Positions 13,585 to 26,500 are shown, counted from the stretch's first letter. The stretch is DNA of 64,000 bases from Lenzites betulinus (GCA_022264855.1 JABYQU010000030.1:186001-250000), one strand, 5' to 3'. Notes: generated from the sequence alone by a model not told the origin. A program made the numbers and translations.

Positions 13585-15169
13585 GTCGGATTTCTCAGAC
13601 CTCTCAAACCCAGTCTACGACGCGTTCGACGTGGACCTTGTAATCAAAGTGCTCGCGCACACTGCTTTCAGTGAGTCTATTTTCCCTCCTAGTGCAAGCA
13701 GGAACTAACTCGCATACTAGGCCCTTTCTTCACGTTCTTTATCCCCGTCTTCTACTACTTTCAGGGTGCCCGCTGGCCGGACCCTACATTCATACTCCCC
13801 GCCTTCTACAACGTCGTCATCTCGGTCTTCTGTACGCCCATAGCCACTAATTGCATGTTGTCGTCTGAGACGCTGTCGCAGGGTTTTTCAGGTGGTATTC
13901 GCGCCTCTACCGCAACCAAGGAAGCCTTCTCCATGGCCCCATGCGGTTGGATTGGGGTGAACAACTTGTAGTGATTACTGGTGGTGTGTTTTGGAGGATG
14001 AGATCAATACGTCACGTCTCACACCTCTCCACAGGGGCTTCTGGTCTGGGAGAGCTCATCGCGAACACCCTCGCAGTTCGCAATGTGACCGTGGTGGTCC
14101 TGGACGTCAAGCCGATCGTCACGGAGAACTGTGAGTTGGGGTGGTGAGACTCCTCGACTACGTTCTAAACATCATTGCGCAGATAATATCACATACTACA
14201 AGTGTGACGTTTCCAAATGGGAAGAGGTCGAAGCTGTGTCAAAGAAAATTGCTGAGGAGGTACGAATCTCTGCTGGAAGATTGGATAAAACGTATTGATG
14301 TGTCCTACAGCTTGGGCACCCCACTATGCTCATCAACAATGCAGGGGTTGTTCAAGGCAAAGCTTTGCTTGATCTTAGCCCCGCAGATATTCAGCAGTAC
14401 GTGTGCCATACCGTGCTCCCATGATTATCATCCTGAAGTCTCTCTAGGACGTTTTCGGTCAATACACTAGCTCATTTCTGGACCTTGAAGGCGTTCCTGC
14501 CGGAGATGATCAAACAGAAGACCGGCCACATCGTAAGTTATGTCGACTTTCGTCGTAACAACGACTTACCTTGCGTCACAGATCAATGTCTCTTCAGTTG
14601 CCGGGATGGTGGGCATGGCGCGTCTCAGTAAGTTGCTCGGCCTCGTAACGCATGCATACGCCCTGATAATTGCCCTTCCATAGCGGACTACAATGCTTCG
14701 AAGGCGGCGTTGATATCACTCCATGAATCACTCCGCTACGAGCTCGATCATGTGTACAAGACCCCGGAAGTGCGGACGACTCTCTTGATCGCCGGTCATA
14801 TCATGACTCCGCTGTTCTCCTCCGCCCGCCATCCCAGGAATCTCTTCTACAGGTTCTTCTTCCCTAGCCTGGCGCCGGTGGACGTTGCCAAGGCTATCAT
14901 TGCTGCGTTGGACGAACGGCACTCGCGTGTCTTGTACATGCCATTCTACGCTCACTTCGTGCCGCTGCTGCACATGTGCCCCAGCTTCATTCGGGATTTG
15001 GCCCAGTGGGTAAGTACCTAACGCTTTACTGGTCTTGCATCTGCGAATTTACCCACTGTTGTAGATTTCTGGCTGCGACTACGCTCTGCAGGACTTTGTC
15101 AAGATGTCCGGCAGGAGGCCTGAGGAGGGACCTGCGCCAGAGGTTTCCAAGCGAAGCCGCGACGAGTAA
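13583..15169 (+). CDS. Short-chain dehydrogenase/reductase, SDR16C / RDH10-like
   Basis: About 373 residues in ten exons joined by short introns. The N-terminus has a hydrophobic membrane-anchoring segment (FFTFFIPVFYYF and NVVISVFWFF), followed by the Rossmann fold. The cofactor motif is TGGASGLG, the structural motif is NNAG, the catalytic Ser is in INVSSVAG and the Tyr-Lys pair is in YNASK. The Asp after the second strand (VVLDVK) suggests NAD(H) preference. SDR16C members are membrane-bound and act on retinoids, steroids or other lipid alcohols and ketones; the fungal substrate is unknown. The start MSDFSDLSNP gives the usual N-terminal length. The C-terminus ends in a short charged tail (KRSRDE). 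All splice junctions keep frame. Confidence 0.88.
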
Positions 15170-15652
15170 AATGCCAGTGTCTTCTTCCCTCCAGCGACTT
15201 CCATGGAACTAGGTCTCCGAGCTCTCGCATCGCATCTGAAGGAACTGCTTATGTATGGGTGTAATTTATCTGGTTCCGTCTGCATTATTTCATCGCCAGA
15301 AGGTGCGGAGAATGCCGAAATTACTAATTTGGCAGGTGTGCAAGTTCGCACTGGTACTTGCGGCGTGCGCGTTGACCGGTAACCGCGTACGCCGCTGGAC
15401 ATAGTTGCGTTTTGCTACCTTCCAATTCCGCATTATCTCGCGTGCACGTATGTTTTCGGGACCCACCGTACATACAGGCCAATATTTGCAAGCTGGTATG
15501 TTGGATTTCGAGGCGGCGTGACAGCTCCTCTTCACAGCTCGGACTACTTCACACTGAGGACACCCGCTTCCGAGGTTCGAGTTCAAGTTCTCGCGGTGCT
15601 TTGACCATCTCCCCCATCTCCCTCACATCTGCGACACACCTCTCATCCCTAC
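15170..15652. other. Intergenic region
   Basis: About 480 bases between two rightward genes. It should hold the dehydrogenase 3' UTR and the promoter of the Pro/Ala-rich gene. A CT-rich run near 15595-15650 lies just before the chosen start, a common promoter/leader feature in fungi. Nothing else is visible. Confidence 0.5.
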
Positions 15653-18600
15653 ATGTTCACTAGAGTCCTCACGCGGACATTCTTATTCCGCCGCGGCCAA
15701 CATGCAGACACCGCTGCAAACCGAGACAAACCTGCCCGGCAGTCCCGCCCGTCCTCTCCAGAATCCCAACCCCCCAATAATATCCTTCAGCCTAGCGCGC
15801 AGAATGAAGTAGCGTCAAACAATGGACAAACTCATGAGGCAACCGGTGATGATAAAGAGGTTGTCTTGCGGTGCCTGTCGACAGCGGTGGGTACTCTCGA
15901 CCGAGATTTGGACTACCCTTACTCAGACATCTCACCATATCAAGGAACCGCTCGATGTCGACGACGAGAACTCTCCGGCGCTACGCGAAGCGAAGACAGC
16001 CAAGTCGGATGGGCTTGACCATGTTGCCGTCTGTCATCGCGGCGACGAGAGCGTTGATTTCGCTGTACAGGATGAAAGCAGCTCCTTCATCCTCGTCAAA
16101 TGTTCCGAGGAGCCCTCGGCTCCAACGCCTCTAGCCCCGGAAGATGACGCCGAGGAGTTCATGACACCAGAACTAAATGACCCATCATTGTTCGAGTCTG
16201 TGCGTTCCATATACTATGCTGTTGAAGTCGTTCACCGCTGACGTGGTCAGCAGCTGGCATTTGTAGCAGAAGCGCTCGCCTACAACACTCCTGTGCCAGA
16301 GCTAGGATCAGTGACTGAAGAATCCGGCGTTGAGCCCACCGCAATCAAACTCCCCCCTAGCGAGCCTTCCTCCTCCAGCGGGGGGGCATTGTCTGCAGAA
16401 TACCCTCATTCGGCTTCCACCATCGAACCATACTCGCTGCAGACGTGTCTGCTTTCAGACATCACTGAAGCCGAAGAACCGAGCATGTCAAACATCTCTT
16501 GCAAGGATGTGGTGGTGCACCCGGTGGTCGCCGTAGATTCTGAAGGCATCGAGAAGCTGGTGCTGTCCTTTTCTCCCTTCGGCTCCTCGTACGCCAGTAC
16601 CCATCTGGATGAGACGTCCGAATCGCTTTCCCAAGAGCCGGTCGTTGCGCCCGCCCTAGATGAGGAGATTGTCACAAACAACGAGGTAGAGGTTGAAGGC
16701 TCTTTAACCAGCGACGGTGGGTGTATCCCCGATGACGCGGGTGCTCCTCAGCTTCCTCTCCCCGCAACGCTTCCTCCACCTTGCGGCCATGAGGTGACTA
16801 TAGACCGTCCTGAAACGACTTCAAGCAAGGACACGATCTCTGGTCCTGCTAGCCCGGAGCGCCCTTGCCGTGCAGATTCTGCAGAGGACGTCGCTGGTAC
16901 CGTCGCTGTGGAGAGTCATGATCCTGTGGCAACTTGTGGTACGGATGCGGTGGATAGCCCTGCTGTCCCTGCGCCCTCCACATACGCAGATGCAATGAAT
17001 GTCAGTCCTTGCCACTCTATGGCTGTGACAACTTCGCCTTTTACTGATCGCTATCCTTCTTAGCTTGCCATACAGTTCCCGGAGATATCGTCGAGGCTAC
17101 TGAGCGAGCCCCTCGCCTCTGCGGGCCCGTCCATCTGTCCTACTCCCGCTAGACCTGTCAGCCCAATCCCAGCACCGGGTTCATCTGCAGTTGACAAGTC
17201 GAAGAATGGCTCTGCGCATTCAACGGAGTCTCCCAACTGGGCTCAAGACAAGGCCGAATCCACGGCTGGCCGTCCTTCTCGCGCTCGTGGTCGAGGCAAC
17301 ACCCAACCTTCTGGCAACTCCCGCCGCGCAAGCCGTAGAGGAAGCAAGGGAAAGCGTAGCGCTAAGGGGTCTAACGCAAGTAAAACGCCTCCCGCGAACA
17401 CCCCGATCCTTTTATCACATCCTCCGGCACCTGGAATAGCTCACCCTCGAAAAGCATCTCCAGCACCGCACGAGAACGCCAACCCTCCGCCGATACAGCA
17501 TATTTTGCCGAAAGAGCCTGTCATTCCCAACAAACCTTCCTCCCAGCAGCCCATTCCTGACGGGAGCTGTATCCAAGAGACAGTCTCCTCTCGTAGTCTC
17601 CGGAAGGAGAAGGCAGAGACCTGGCTCCACCGGGTTAGCTCTTGGGTAGAGCAGACATCCGTTGTGCAACAGACCTCCCCGAACACGCACTTCACGCCGA
17701 CAGGATCGTCGGGCGTGTCCCCCGTTGTGCCACCGCCGCCTTCGAACGCCGCAAAGCCCTCTGGAAAGGCTACTGGCGCCGTTGTAACCTCTCCAGCTCC
17801 CTCGATCTCTCCCGGGTTGAACCCGCATGCCCCGGTCTGGGAGTTCAGGCCTCACCAACGGGCGGCGACTATCTGCCAGGTGCAAGCCACTGCCAACAGC
17901 GGTGCCTCTCCTGCAAACCCGCCGGGAGCGCATCCATCTCAAGGCCCTCTGGTGTACAACGCCGAGGAGGATCTCCAACGCCTTCGTATCATGCTGCACG
18001 AATCCGGACTTGAAGACAGGCGGCTGAGTTTCGCGACTCTGACGCAGCCTCAAGCTCGCCCCATGCCGAACCCGCCGATACGTTCTCAGTCGATTACCGC
18101 CATCCCGGCAGCGGCTCATCCAGGGAGCGTGCAGAATGGCCCTCCGAAACCCCGGCCAGATGTCCCCCAGGGAATTATTCCGCCATTCAACTCTGTTGGA
18201 AGAGCCGGTGGGGGAGTACACCAGACTACTCAACCGCATGACCAGCCGCAGAACTGGCAGAGGGGAGAGTGGCAGTGCAGCGACGGCGGCGTTCTGCGAT
18301 TCCCTGGTCTTAGTAACCAGAAGGCGCCTTGGAAGTACGAAGACGGTGTCCTGCGTTTCCCTGGGCTGGGAAAGCCCGCTGGCCCCGCCATTCCTGTGAA
18401 GCCTCCTGTGCCGCAGGCCGTCGTGGCAAAGCCAGCCCCTGCGCCCTCAGCGGCAGCGGTGAAGCCAGCTCACGCGCCCCCAGCAGTAGTCGTGAAGCCC
18501 GCTTCCGCGCCACCAGCCGTCGTGCTGAAGCCAGTTCCCGCACCAGACAAGCCTCAGGTCCCACCAGCCCCCGTGTTGAAGACTCCTGCGCCGAACCAGC

Positions 18601-19298
18601 TTCCGCAACCCCCTGTTTCGCAACCCACCCCTGCGGCGCCAAGCAAGCCTCAGCCAGCCGTCGTGGTCGCTGCGGATGTGAAGCCAGTCTCGGTGCCAAA
18701 CAAGCCTCCACCAGCTGCTGTTGTTCCCAAGCCCGCTCCTGCACCCAGCAAGCCTCAGCCAGCTCCCGCTAAAAAGCAGAATCGTGTCTTCTTGTCAACC
18801 AAGCCTCCACCAGCTGTCGCTGCACCTCAGCCAGCTTCTGCACCCAGCAAGTCGCCGCCAGCCGCCGCTAAGAAGCAGAATCGTGTCTACTTGTCAACTA
18901 AGCCTTCGCCGACTCGCGCTCAGGTCAAGCCGGTGCCTGCTGCCCCCCAGCCGTCGCAGCCGGCCGTGCAGACACCTTCCGATGCAGCGCAGAATCTCGG
19001 GGGATCGAGCTCGGTTTCCGTGCCACCGGCAGCAGCTTCCGTCGCACCTGGTCTGCAGAACGTCCCTCAGTCTGCGGGTCAAGCACAGAAAGCCTGTCAG
19101 CCTCCGCAAGCAGTCACGCGTGCTACTATCACTATCCCGGCCCCTCCAGTTTCTGGTCCTCCCGTTAGACCCGCAAACCAACGCGGCCAGTCACTACCGG
19201 CCAACCCTGGCAGCAGCACTGCAACATCCTCCAGGTCCAACGAGATTGAGCTTCCGCGCGTTATTTACGGGACGCACGGTTGGACGGTCAACCGCTGA
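15653..19298 (+). CDS. Pro/Ala-rich low-complexity protein, unrecognised
   Basis: I read this as one gene: exons near 15653-15890, 15950-16198, 16252-16998 and 17065-19298, giving roughly 1,100 residues. The N-terminal part is acidic and Ser-rich. A basic block follows (about 17,260-17,390) rich in Arg/Gly/Ser, a possible RNA- or DNA-binding or nuclear segment. Next are a short helical segment (EEDLQRLRIMLHESGLEDRR) and two copies of GVLRFPGL about 25 residues apart. A long array of Lys-Pro repeats (VVAKPAPAPS, VVVKPASAPP, VVLKPVPAPD) precedes a second near-repeat ending RVFLSTKPPP / RVYLSTKPSP. The end is RVIYGTHGWTVNR. No catalytic domain is seen. The protein is probably largely disordered. 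The 5' exons are the least certain. Confidence 0.65.
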
Positions 19299-19572
19299 AG
19301 GGTTCTCTCTACATATCCACCTTGTCTCCTTGTATCGGCCGACTTTCTATTCGCCTTGTACTCTTTGGTCAACAATGTCGGGCACTGTCACCTGTCTCTT
19401 CCCTGCCCGCATATTTCGCGATACCCTCCCGCCTTCCAGCACCTAGCTCTATCATTCCTCTCGCAATACTTTAGCAACTGTCACTAAAGCTTCATATTCA
19501 CGCCGCACCCTCCAATACATACAGACTACTCTCACAATACAAGCACATTCCGAATCCGTTGAATGGGTAACC
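19299..19572. other. Convergent 3' region
   Basis: About 270 bases between the convergent stops of the Pro/Ala-rich gene and the M28 peptidase. It is presumably shared 3' UTR and polyadenylation sequence. No gene is visible. Confidence 0.6.
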
Positions 19573-22500
19573 TCAAATCTTGATCTCCTCAGCGAGCTTC
19601 TCGATGAGGTTTTGGAGCCTCTTCGTTTCGTACTGAGCCATCGTCGCGTTCTTCTCGATGGTGAACGCCTCGGTGAGAGCAGGGAACGTCGTAGCACCGT
19701 ATCCTACACATCCCAGTCAGCGCCCATAAACCAAAAAAAAAAACGCAATATTAATACTAACCGAGCCACTTGCCAGGCGCAATGTCGAGGTTCCGGTACC
19801 ACTCGCGGTCCTTGATGCCCTCCTCGTGGATGAAGCCGCGCTCGAACGCCTTCAGCTTCTGGTTCACCGCGCGCACGCGCTGCGCCGCCTTCCTGAAGCG
19901 CTTCATCGGGAAGCTGTGCTTCTTCCCATGGCCATGTCCGTGTCCGTGCGCGCCCTCCTCACCCGCGCGCTGCTCCGTCGCCCACGCCGCCGCGCGCCCG
20001 ACGCGCGGCTGGAACGACAGGAGTCCGTTCTTCCCGCCCTTCGCCATCGCCGAGCACTCGAATGCCTTCTCCTTCTGCACGGGCGTAGCACCAGCGACGG
20101 CCGCGGCGCCCGGGTGGTGGGCGCACTCCTTGCCGAGGAGCTTGCGGATGCGGCAGAGCGCGCGGCGGATGTTGCGGCGGACGAGGTGGCGCACGGCGAG
20201 CCTGCGCAGGAGCTTGCGGAGCTTCTTCTCGGCCTTGGTCTTTTCGGTGTCGAGTTTGGCGCTGGCCTTTTGGAGGGCGTGGATCGCGCTGCGGAGGCCG
20301 GCGAAGTCGACGTCGAGCGCGGAGGTGGCGGCGATGGACTCAACTCTGCGTGGGGAGGGGCGGGTTGGTGTGAGGGGGAAGGGGATGGGGATGGGGGGGG
20401 GGACTCACTTGTTCAGGTAGTGCTCGAGCTCGAGCGCGTGGTGCGTGGTGTTGATGGGGAGCACGATCGAGTCGGCGAGGCGGATGGTCTGCAAACCGAG
20501 GTGTTTCGCGATGGCGACCTGCAAGGATGTCCAGGATTGAGATGAGTGTGCAGCCACGCAGGCAGAGATGACCTACGTGACGTCCGAAGCCGGGATCGCC
20601 GTACGTCTCCATCCATCGCTCGGAGTCGAAGACCGAGTGGTAGTGGTACACCGGGTCCTGGAGCGTCGACTGGAAGCCGATGTTGTTGGACGCAACCTGT
20701 GCATGCAACATAAGTATCAGGGGTCATTCTTTAAGACCAAATCTACTCACACCAGTGCGCTGCACAAACACGGTGAAGTCACTGCCAGAGCCGAGCAAGC
20801 CGACGCCGGTACCGTCTGCAGCAGCTTCGACTTCCGACGCCTGATACGCCGCAAGCACCTCAGCGTCGATGTGATCGCCAGTAAGAACACCGCTGTCCTT
20901 CGTAGCGTCCCAGAGTGTCTTTCCGGGCTTCGTGGGGTGCTCGATCTCTTCGGCGATGCCGCGAACGAAGTGCGCCAGCGAGGGGGTGGCCAGGGCCCGG
21001 AATCGCGAGCCAGAGACCGAAGAGTCTACAGCGCCTTCAGTTACATCATATGTATGTCGTCACGTTTATACGCACCGAGGTTGAAGTACGCGACGACGTG
21101 GTCATCGATGAAGTCTGCAAAGTCTTCGCCCCACTCCGTGCTGCCGATGAGCCCGTACTCCTCGGCGTCCCAGCTGGCGATGACGATGGTGCGGAGAGGT
21201 GTCCAGCCGTTCCGAAGCAGCTCGCCGAGCCCGCGAATGACTTCGTGGATGGAGGACGTTCCGGACGAAGGGTCGGAGGCTCCCATGACCCATGCTAAGG
21301 TTCAAGTAAGCGTAATGTCGCAGTTTTGAACTTAGAAAGCACACCGTCGCGGTGGTTGCCTACGACGACAATCTCGTCCTTGATGTGTCCCGGAATGACC
21401 CCCATGGTGTTCCAGATCGGGATAACCTTGTCGTCGACTACAACGCAATTTCTCAGGATTTGTTCTAGAGTCGGAGCGCGTGTCATTACCATTGTTGACA
21501 AGCGAGATCGTGCGGTTGAGGCCGCCGTCCTTGATCTCTGCCAGCAGCTTCTGGGCGTTGGCCCACGACAGCGGGAGGCTGGGAATGGAAGGGATGTTGG
21601 TCCCGTTGGTACGTGTGCTGTTCTCATACGAGGGGTAGCCAGGAGTAGTCGGGTCCCTGTATCGTACGGGTCGCGTGAGATTTATCTTCTTGAAATGTAG
21701 CAGAATTAACCGCGTACCCAGGGTAGATAGAGAGGAACTGAGTGCTGCCCCTCTGTACTGAGTTCGGGTTACGAGCCGGACCATGCGGGTACCTGCGCCA
21801 TTTTCAGGACAAAGTACGCATGCAGTAAGTGAGCGTACATACGCGGCATAACCGTTCTCCGCAGTGACCGTGCCGTCGTCGCGAGGGTCAGAGTAGATCA
21901 GGCAAGCCACCGCGCCGTGCTCCTGCGCGCCCTTGACCTTCAAGCCGTCGTCGTGAAATCACCAGTCTGACAGCTACCGCGAACCCCAACGTACCTTGAG
22001 CCCGCGGAAGTTACCTCCGTAGCGCGCGATGACGATAGTCCCGTTCAAGTCAACTCCTACAATAGAATGAGTGGCGGCTCGCGTGCACAGCAAGGGGTGG
22101 TGCCCACCCTTAGCGACGAGCTTGTCGAAGTCTTCCTTCGTGCCGTAATTCGCATACACGAGCTTGCCCTGCGCGCTCCCGCCGCGGCTGAGCCCGTGCC
22201 AAGTAGTCACAGCGTCGTAATACTTGCCCGCCTCGGGGTCCGTGTCGTCCGCGACCTCCTCAAGCGCCGCCGTCCACACCGCCTTACCGTCCTCGTCCAA
22301 AATCTCCAGGCTGTGGTCGAGCGGCGTGTTCATAACGGGGTAGTACGTGTCGATCCACGCTGTCGGCGTCTTCAGCTTCGTGATGCCGAGCGTGGCATTG
22401 CGCGACTCGGGCGTGCCCGCGGAGTAGACGGGCAGGGCGGACGGGGCCGCCGCGCCGAGCTCGGTCTGGAGGAGCTTGAGAAAGTCCACGGCCGTGTCGT

Positions 22501-22982
22501 AGTCGCCCGAGGTGCCGGCCATGTGCGGCTTGGTCGCATACTGGCGCGAAGCAGCGATGGCGCTAGGAGCGTTCGGCACCGTCCTATCGTATAACAACAA
22601 TATTACGCCCACCGACGCGTCAGCAGCCTCTTCCGTCGCAATGTGAGAACACAACCCACAGAAACTTCTGCTCCGCCTTTTTCCCAAAGAGAATCTTGCG
22701 GGGGCGGGCGTGGTGGCCCGCGAACGAGTCCGAGAACGCGCCTGCGAGCCATTGCGCCTCGTGCGCCTCGAGCACGACGTCGACGTTCGCCCGCGCCCAC
22801 GTCCGCACGGAGACCGCAAACCACGTCACCAGTGCCACCTTGAGCAGGATCCGCGCCCATCTGGGCACGCGAGGCGCGGCGGGGCGCGAGGGAACGGCGG
22901 CGGCGGGCACGGGGATCTCGTCCGGGGCAGGCTCCGTCTTGATGAACGGCTGCTTTTCGTCGAGGCTGTGGCGGTTGGCCAT
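19573..22982 (-). CDS. Membrane-anchored M28 zinc peptidase, glutamate carboxypeptidase II / VPS70-like
   Basis: A type II membrane protein of nearly 900 residues in many exons. The cytoplasmic N-terminus (MANRHSLDEKQPF) is followed by one anchor helix (ILLKVALVTWFAVSV). Then come a protease-associated domain (VDLNGTIVIARYGGNFRGLK), the M28B catalytic domain and a transferrin-receptor-like dimerisation domain. Metal and catalytic residues are all visible: His and Asp in GNHRDAWVMGASDPSSGTS, the Glu pair in SWDAEEYGL, Asp in LDSSVSGSRF and the last His in VYHYHSVFD. The family cleaves acidic C-terminal residues; yeast VPS70 is linked to vacuolar sorting. Odd: the C-terminal domain carries an insert with a HGHGHGHGKKH run near 19,920-19,950, a possible metal-binding patch. 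The stop is TGA at 19573-19575. Confidence 0.88.
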
Positions 22983-23537
22983 CGTCTCGCGCTGGGAGAT
23001 GGAGGTTATGGTGGGGGTGGTGATAGTTCAGAACAAGGTGCGAGGCGGGCAGCTATCGGGGCGTTCGTTGGTGTTCGCGCAGGCGCACGAGAAGCACGCG
23101 ATGGGGGGAGTTTCGTCACTTTCGTGAGAACACGGGTTAATAAAGTGGACCAGTGGTGTACGCACAACTCCTCCCGATATAGCACACCCTGTTCGCAGCG
23201 CGCAGCCTAGAGAAGACTGTGAGTCTCGAGCCTCCAAGAACAGCAAGGAGAATATTAATGGCAACCTCGAAAGTAGTCGTCGAGGACGGCGAGTAGACGG
23301 TGGGCAGCTCGCGCTGTGGCTGCAACTGCGATCACGATGATGTCAGCTCGCGTGGCTGATCGTCCAGCGGGCGCCTCCTTCACAAACACGCCGCTATGTT
23401 TTGACATTCGTTCTAAGTTGCTATCATACAGCACAGGACATATTACAGGTCGGCACATGGGTCAAGCACACTGCCTTGAGTTACAACCAATCCCCGCTTC
23501 GAAATCTACCCGACGCCCCGTCTCCGACGAGATTTAC
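22983..23537. other. Intergenic region between M28 peptidase and branching enzyme
   Basis: About 550 bases between two leftward genes, presumably the peptidase promoter and branching-enzyme 3' UTR. No coding frame or repeat is convincing. Confidence 0.55.
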
Positions 23538-26500
23538 CTACTTCTTCGCGAGGACGATGCAGGTGCGCGACGGGATATATACCTGAACGGCATGCGCTCT
23601 CAGGAACTCCTGCCCTCCATCGTGCCCGTGTTCACTTACCTGTGTAAAGTTCTTCCGCCCGTTCCACTCCATCGCCGTCGTCAGGTACGCCCCTCCCGTG
23701 AGCACGTTCTCGAACCCGCCGAAGCGCTTCTCGTCGCTGCTGAGCACGACCGTGTACTCACCCGCCTCTTCGACGCCGACGCGGTAGTCCGTGAACGAGT
23801 TGCTCGGGTGGAAGTTGAACACGAACAGGAGTCCCGCGCGCTCGTACACGATGACCTTGTCGCCCTCGTGCTTCAGCGAGACGTACGCGGGCTCGGCGCG
23901 CAGCCAGCCGTACTGCTCCTCCGCGTGGTTCATCGCCTTGTCGAACTCGTTCATGTACTTGTACCGCAGGAGGGGGTCGTCGACCAGGTTCCACTGCCGA
24001 CGCGCGTGCTGGAACGAGTTGTTGTTCCCTGCGCGCGGGAAGTCCAGCCACTGCGCTTTGTATGTTAGAACGGCGATCCGTGCACTGCTGGTTATCACGC
24101 ACCTCGGGGTGGCCGAATTCGTTGCCCTCAAAGTTCAGGTAGCCCTCACCACCCAGCGAATGAACTAGTAACCTGTAAGGAGGTCAGCATGATATTGCGA
24201 AGACGTCCGGGGGTTGCCGTACCTGATCATCTTATGCAGAGCAATACCCCTCGCGACAATTGGTGTGTACTCCGTCAGGTCGGACATGTTCGTGTACATC
24301 TCCTTGTCCATCAGCCAGAACGCGAGTGTCTTGTCTCCGACGAGCGCCTGGTCGTGGCTTTCCGCGTAGGCAATGCTCCGCTCGCCGTAGCGGCGGTTCG
24401 TGAGCGTGTGCACGATGTTGCCCATCTCCCACTCGTCGTCGCTCTTGTGCTTGAGCAGCTTGATCCACATGTCCGGAATGGCCATCGAGAGGCGGTAGTC
24501 GAACCCGACTCCGCCCTTCGACACGGGTACGCACAGGAGCGGCATGCCCGAGACGTCCTCTGCGATCGTGACACTGTTGGGGTAGAGCGTGTGCATCGCA
24601 TCGTTTGCCTGGAAAATGAGTTAGCGTGCTTGTAATATGTTTTGACAGCCAACTTACCAGCATGAGGTAAACGATTGCCTCTAGGTCAGCGGATGCACCA
24701 AAGTACTCGTGGTATCCTCCAGAGAAGCCGGTGCCGATGCCGTGGTGGTGGTACATCATGCTGGTCACCCCGTCGAAGCGGAAGCCGTCGAGCTGGTACT
24801 CCTCCATCCAGAAGCGCAGGTTGCTCATGAGGAACCGGAGGACCTCGTGGTGACCGTAGTTGAACAGACGGCTGTCCCAGAGTTCGTGTCTGCCGCGTGC
24901 GCCTTCGTGGAAGTAGAGATGGTCGGTGCCATCGAACAGGTTGAGACCGTCCAGCACGTTCTTGCATGCATGTGAGTGAACCATGTCGAGGAGAACGGTG
25001 ATGCCCATCCCGTGAGCGGTATCAATCAGCTCCTTGAGGTCCTCTGGCGTTCCATAACGGGAACTAGCCGCGAAGAAGCTCGTAATCTGGTATCCGAACG
25101 CTGCGAAGTGGGTTAGCATGTTGGGTTTACGGGGCGAGCATCAGGAAACGCGGTTATCTCTAGATGAAGATCTCTGTAACACTGTCTAACTCTAGGCTGC
25201 CCAGCGTCGCAAACTCACATCCTCGTAAGTCGCTATGAATGCGGCGAAGTGCGTGGCACGTGCGAGAGCAACCAGAAGCCCATGGGGACCGTCTCTGTGA
25301 CTCTATAAGGCTCTGCACAGAGCCGCACACACGACGGGCAATTGCCCCTCACTCTGGTCCGGAACAGGTTTGGAATATGACCTGAACCGGTTTCCTGTTC
25401 CGGACCGGAGACAGGCTAGGGAAAATTTTTGGGACTGCAATAATAGAAAACAAAGCACCTCGCTGAGATGGTTTGTTATCCACTAAGTATCTCTTCTAAG
25501 CGGAACCGCGGACCAGAACCAGCCTGGTAACCAGGCTATCGACAGGAGTCAGGACGAGCAATTGCCCAAGGTTCTGGTCCAAGACGGGGTAAGAACAGGT
25601 CCAGAGCTGGTTTGCTGGTTCCGGGCGAGACAGGCTTGGAGCCGCGACAAGAAAACACAAGTAGCCACTATAAGCTGCTTTGTTATCCGATCAATAACCT
25701 TTTAAACAGGCATCGGGACCTGAACCAGCCTCAGAACCAGGCTGTCGACAGATTCCAGTTCTGGGGCTGATACAAGCCTGTTCTGGAGGGGAACTGCGAG
25801 CAAATGCGCGTCGTGACAAAGACAACCGGCTCTGTATAGTGATGTATAGCGCCGGCAGAGCAGAACGCGTTTCCTGGTGCGGAACTGTGCTGTCAGAGAC
25901 GTACAAGCATAGTATGCGTGCTCCATGACGGCCATGAGCTGAATCGTGTTGTAGCCGAGGTCCCTGATGCGAGGAAGAGTGTTCTGCGTGAACTCCTTGT
26001 AGGTGCCCACCCGAAGCTCGCTCGTTGAGATGCCGACGTGCGCTTCATAGATCCGAATGCTCTTGGGTTGCGGGGGATGCGCGTTCTTGAACGTGTATGC
26101 CTGGTCCGCGGGCGGGTTCCAGAACCGTGCGTCGTATACGGGAGAGACGCTGAGGTCCTGGGTAACGCGCCTTATCCACGCAGGGATGCGCTCGATGCGC
26201 GCGCCGCTTGGGGCGATCATGGATATCTAAAAAGCAGCTAGGTTAGGTACCTCACTCTGATAGCTGGCATCGGATTGCAGCTGTTCTCGGATTGATAGGC
26301 CCCCATGTAAAAGAACAGACAGAGTCATTCGAGCCCAGACGTAGCGGCAACGCTTCGCGTGATGCGGTAACAGTCAGGTGGCAGGTAGCGGGCAGCGCGA
26401 AGAGCTACACGCCCTCGACATGTACATCCGCATACTATCCGCCGTCGCCGCCCGGAACCGCTGTCCGCGATTATATTTTCCACGGGCCTATCGACTAGAG

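Noticed and set aside
16406..16681. Leftward frame opposite the Pro/Ala-rich gene
   Set aside because: It is the antisense shadow of a Ser/Glu-rich coding exon and has no motif.
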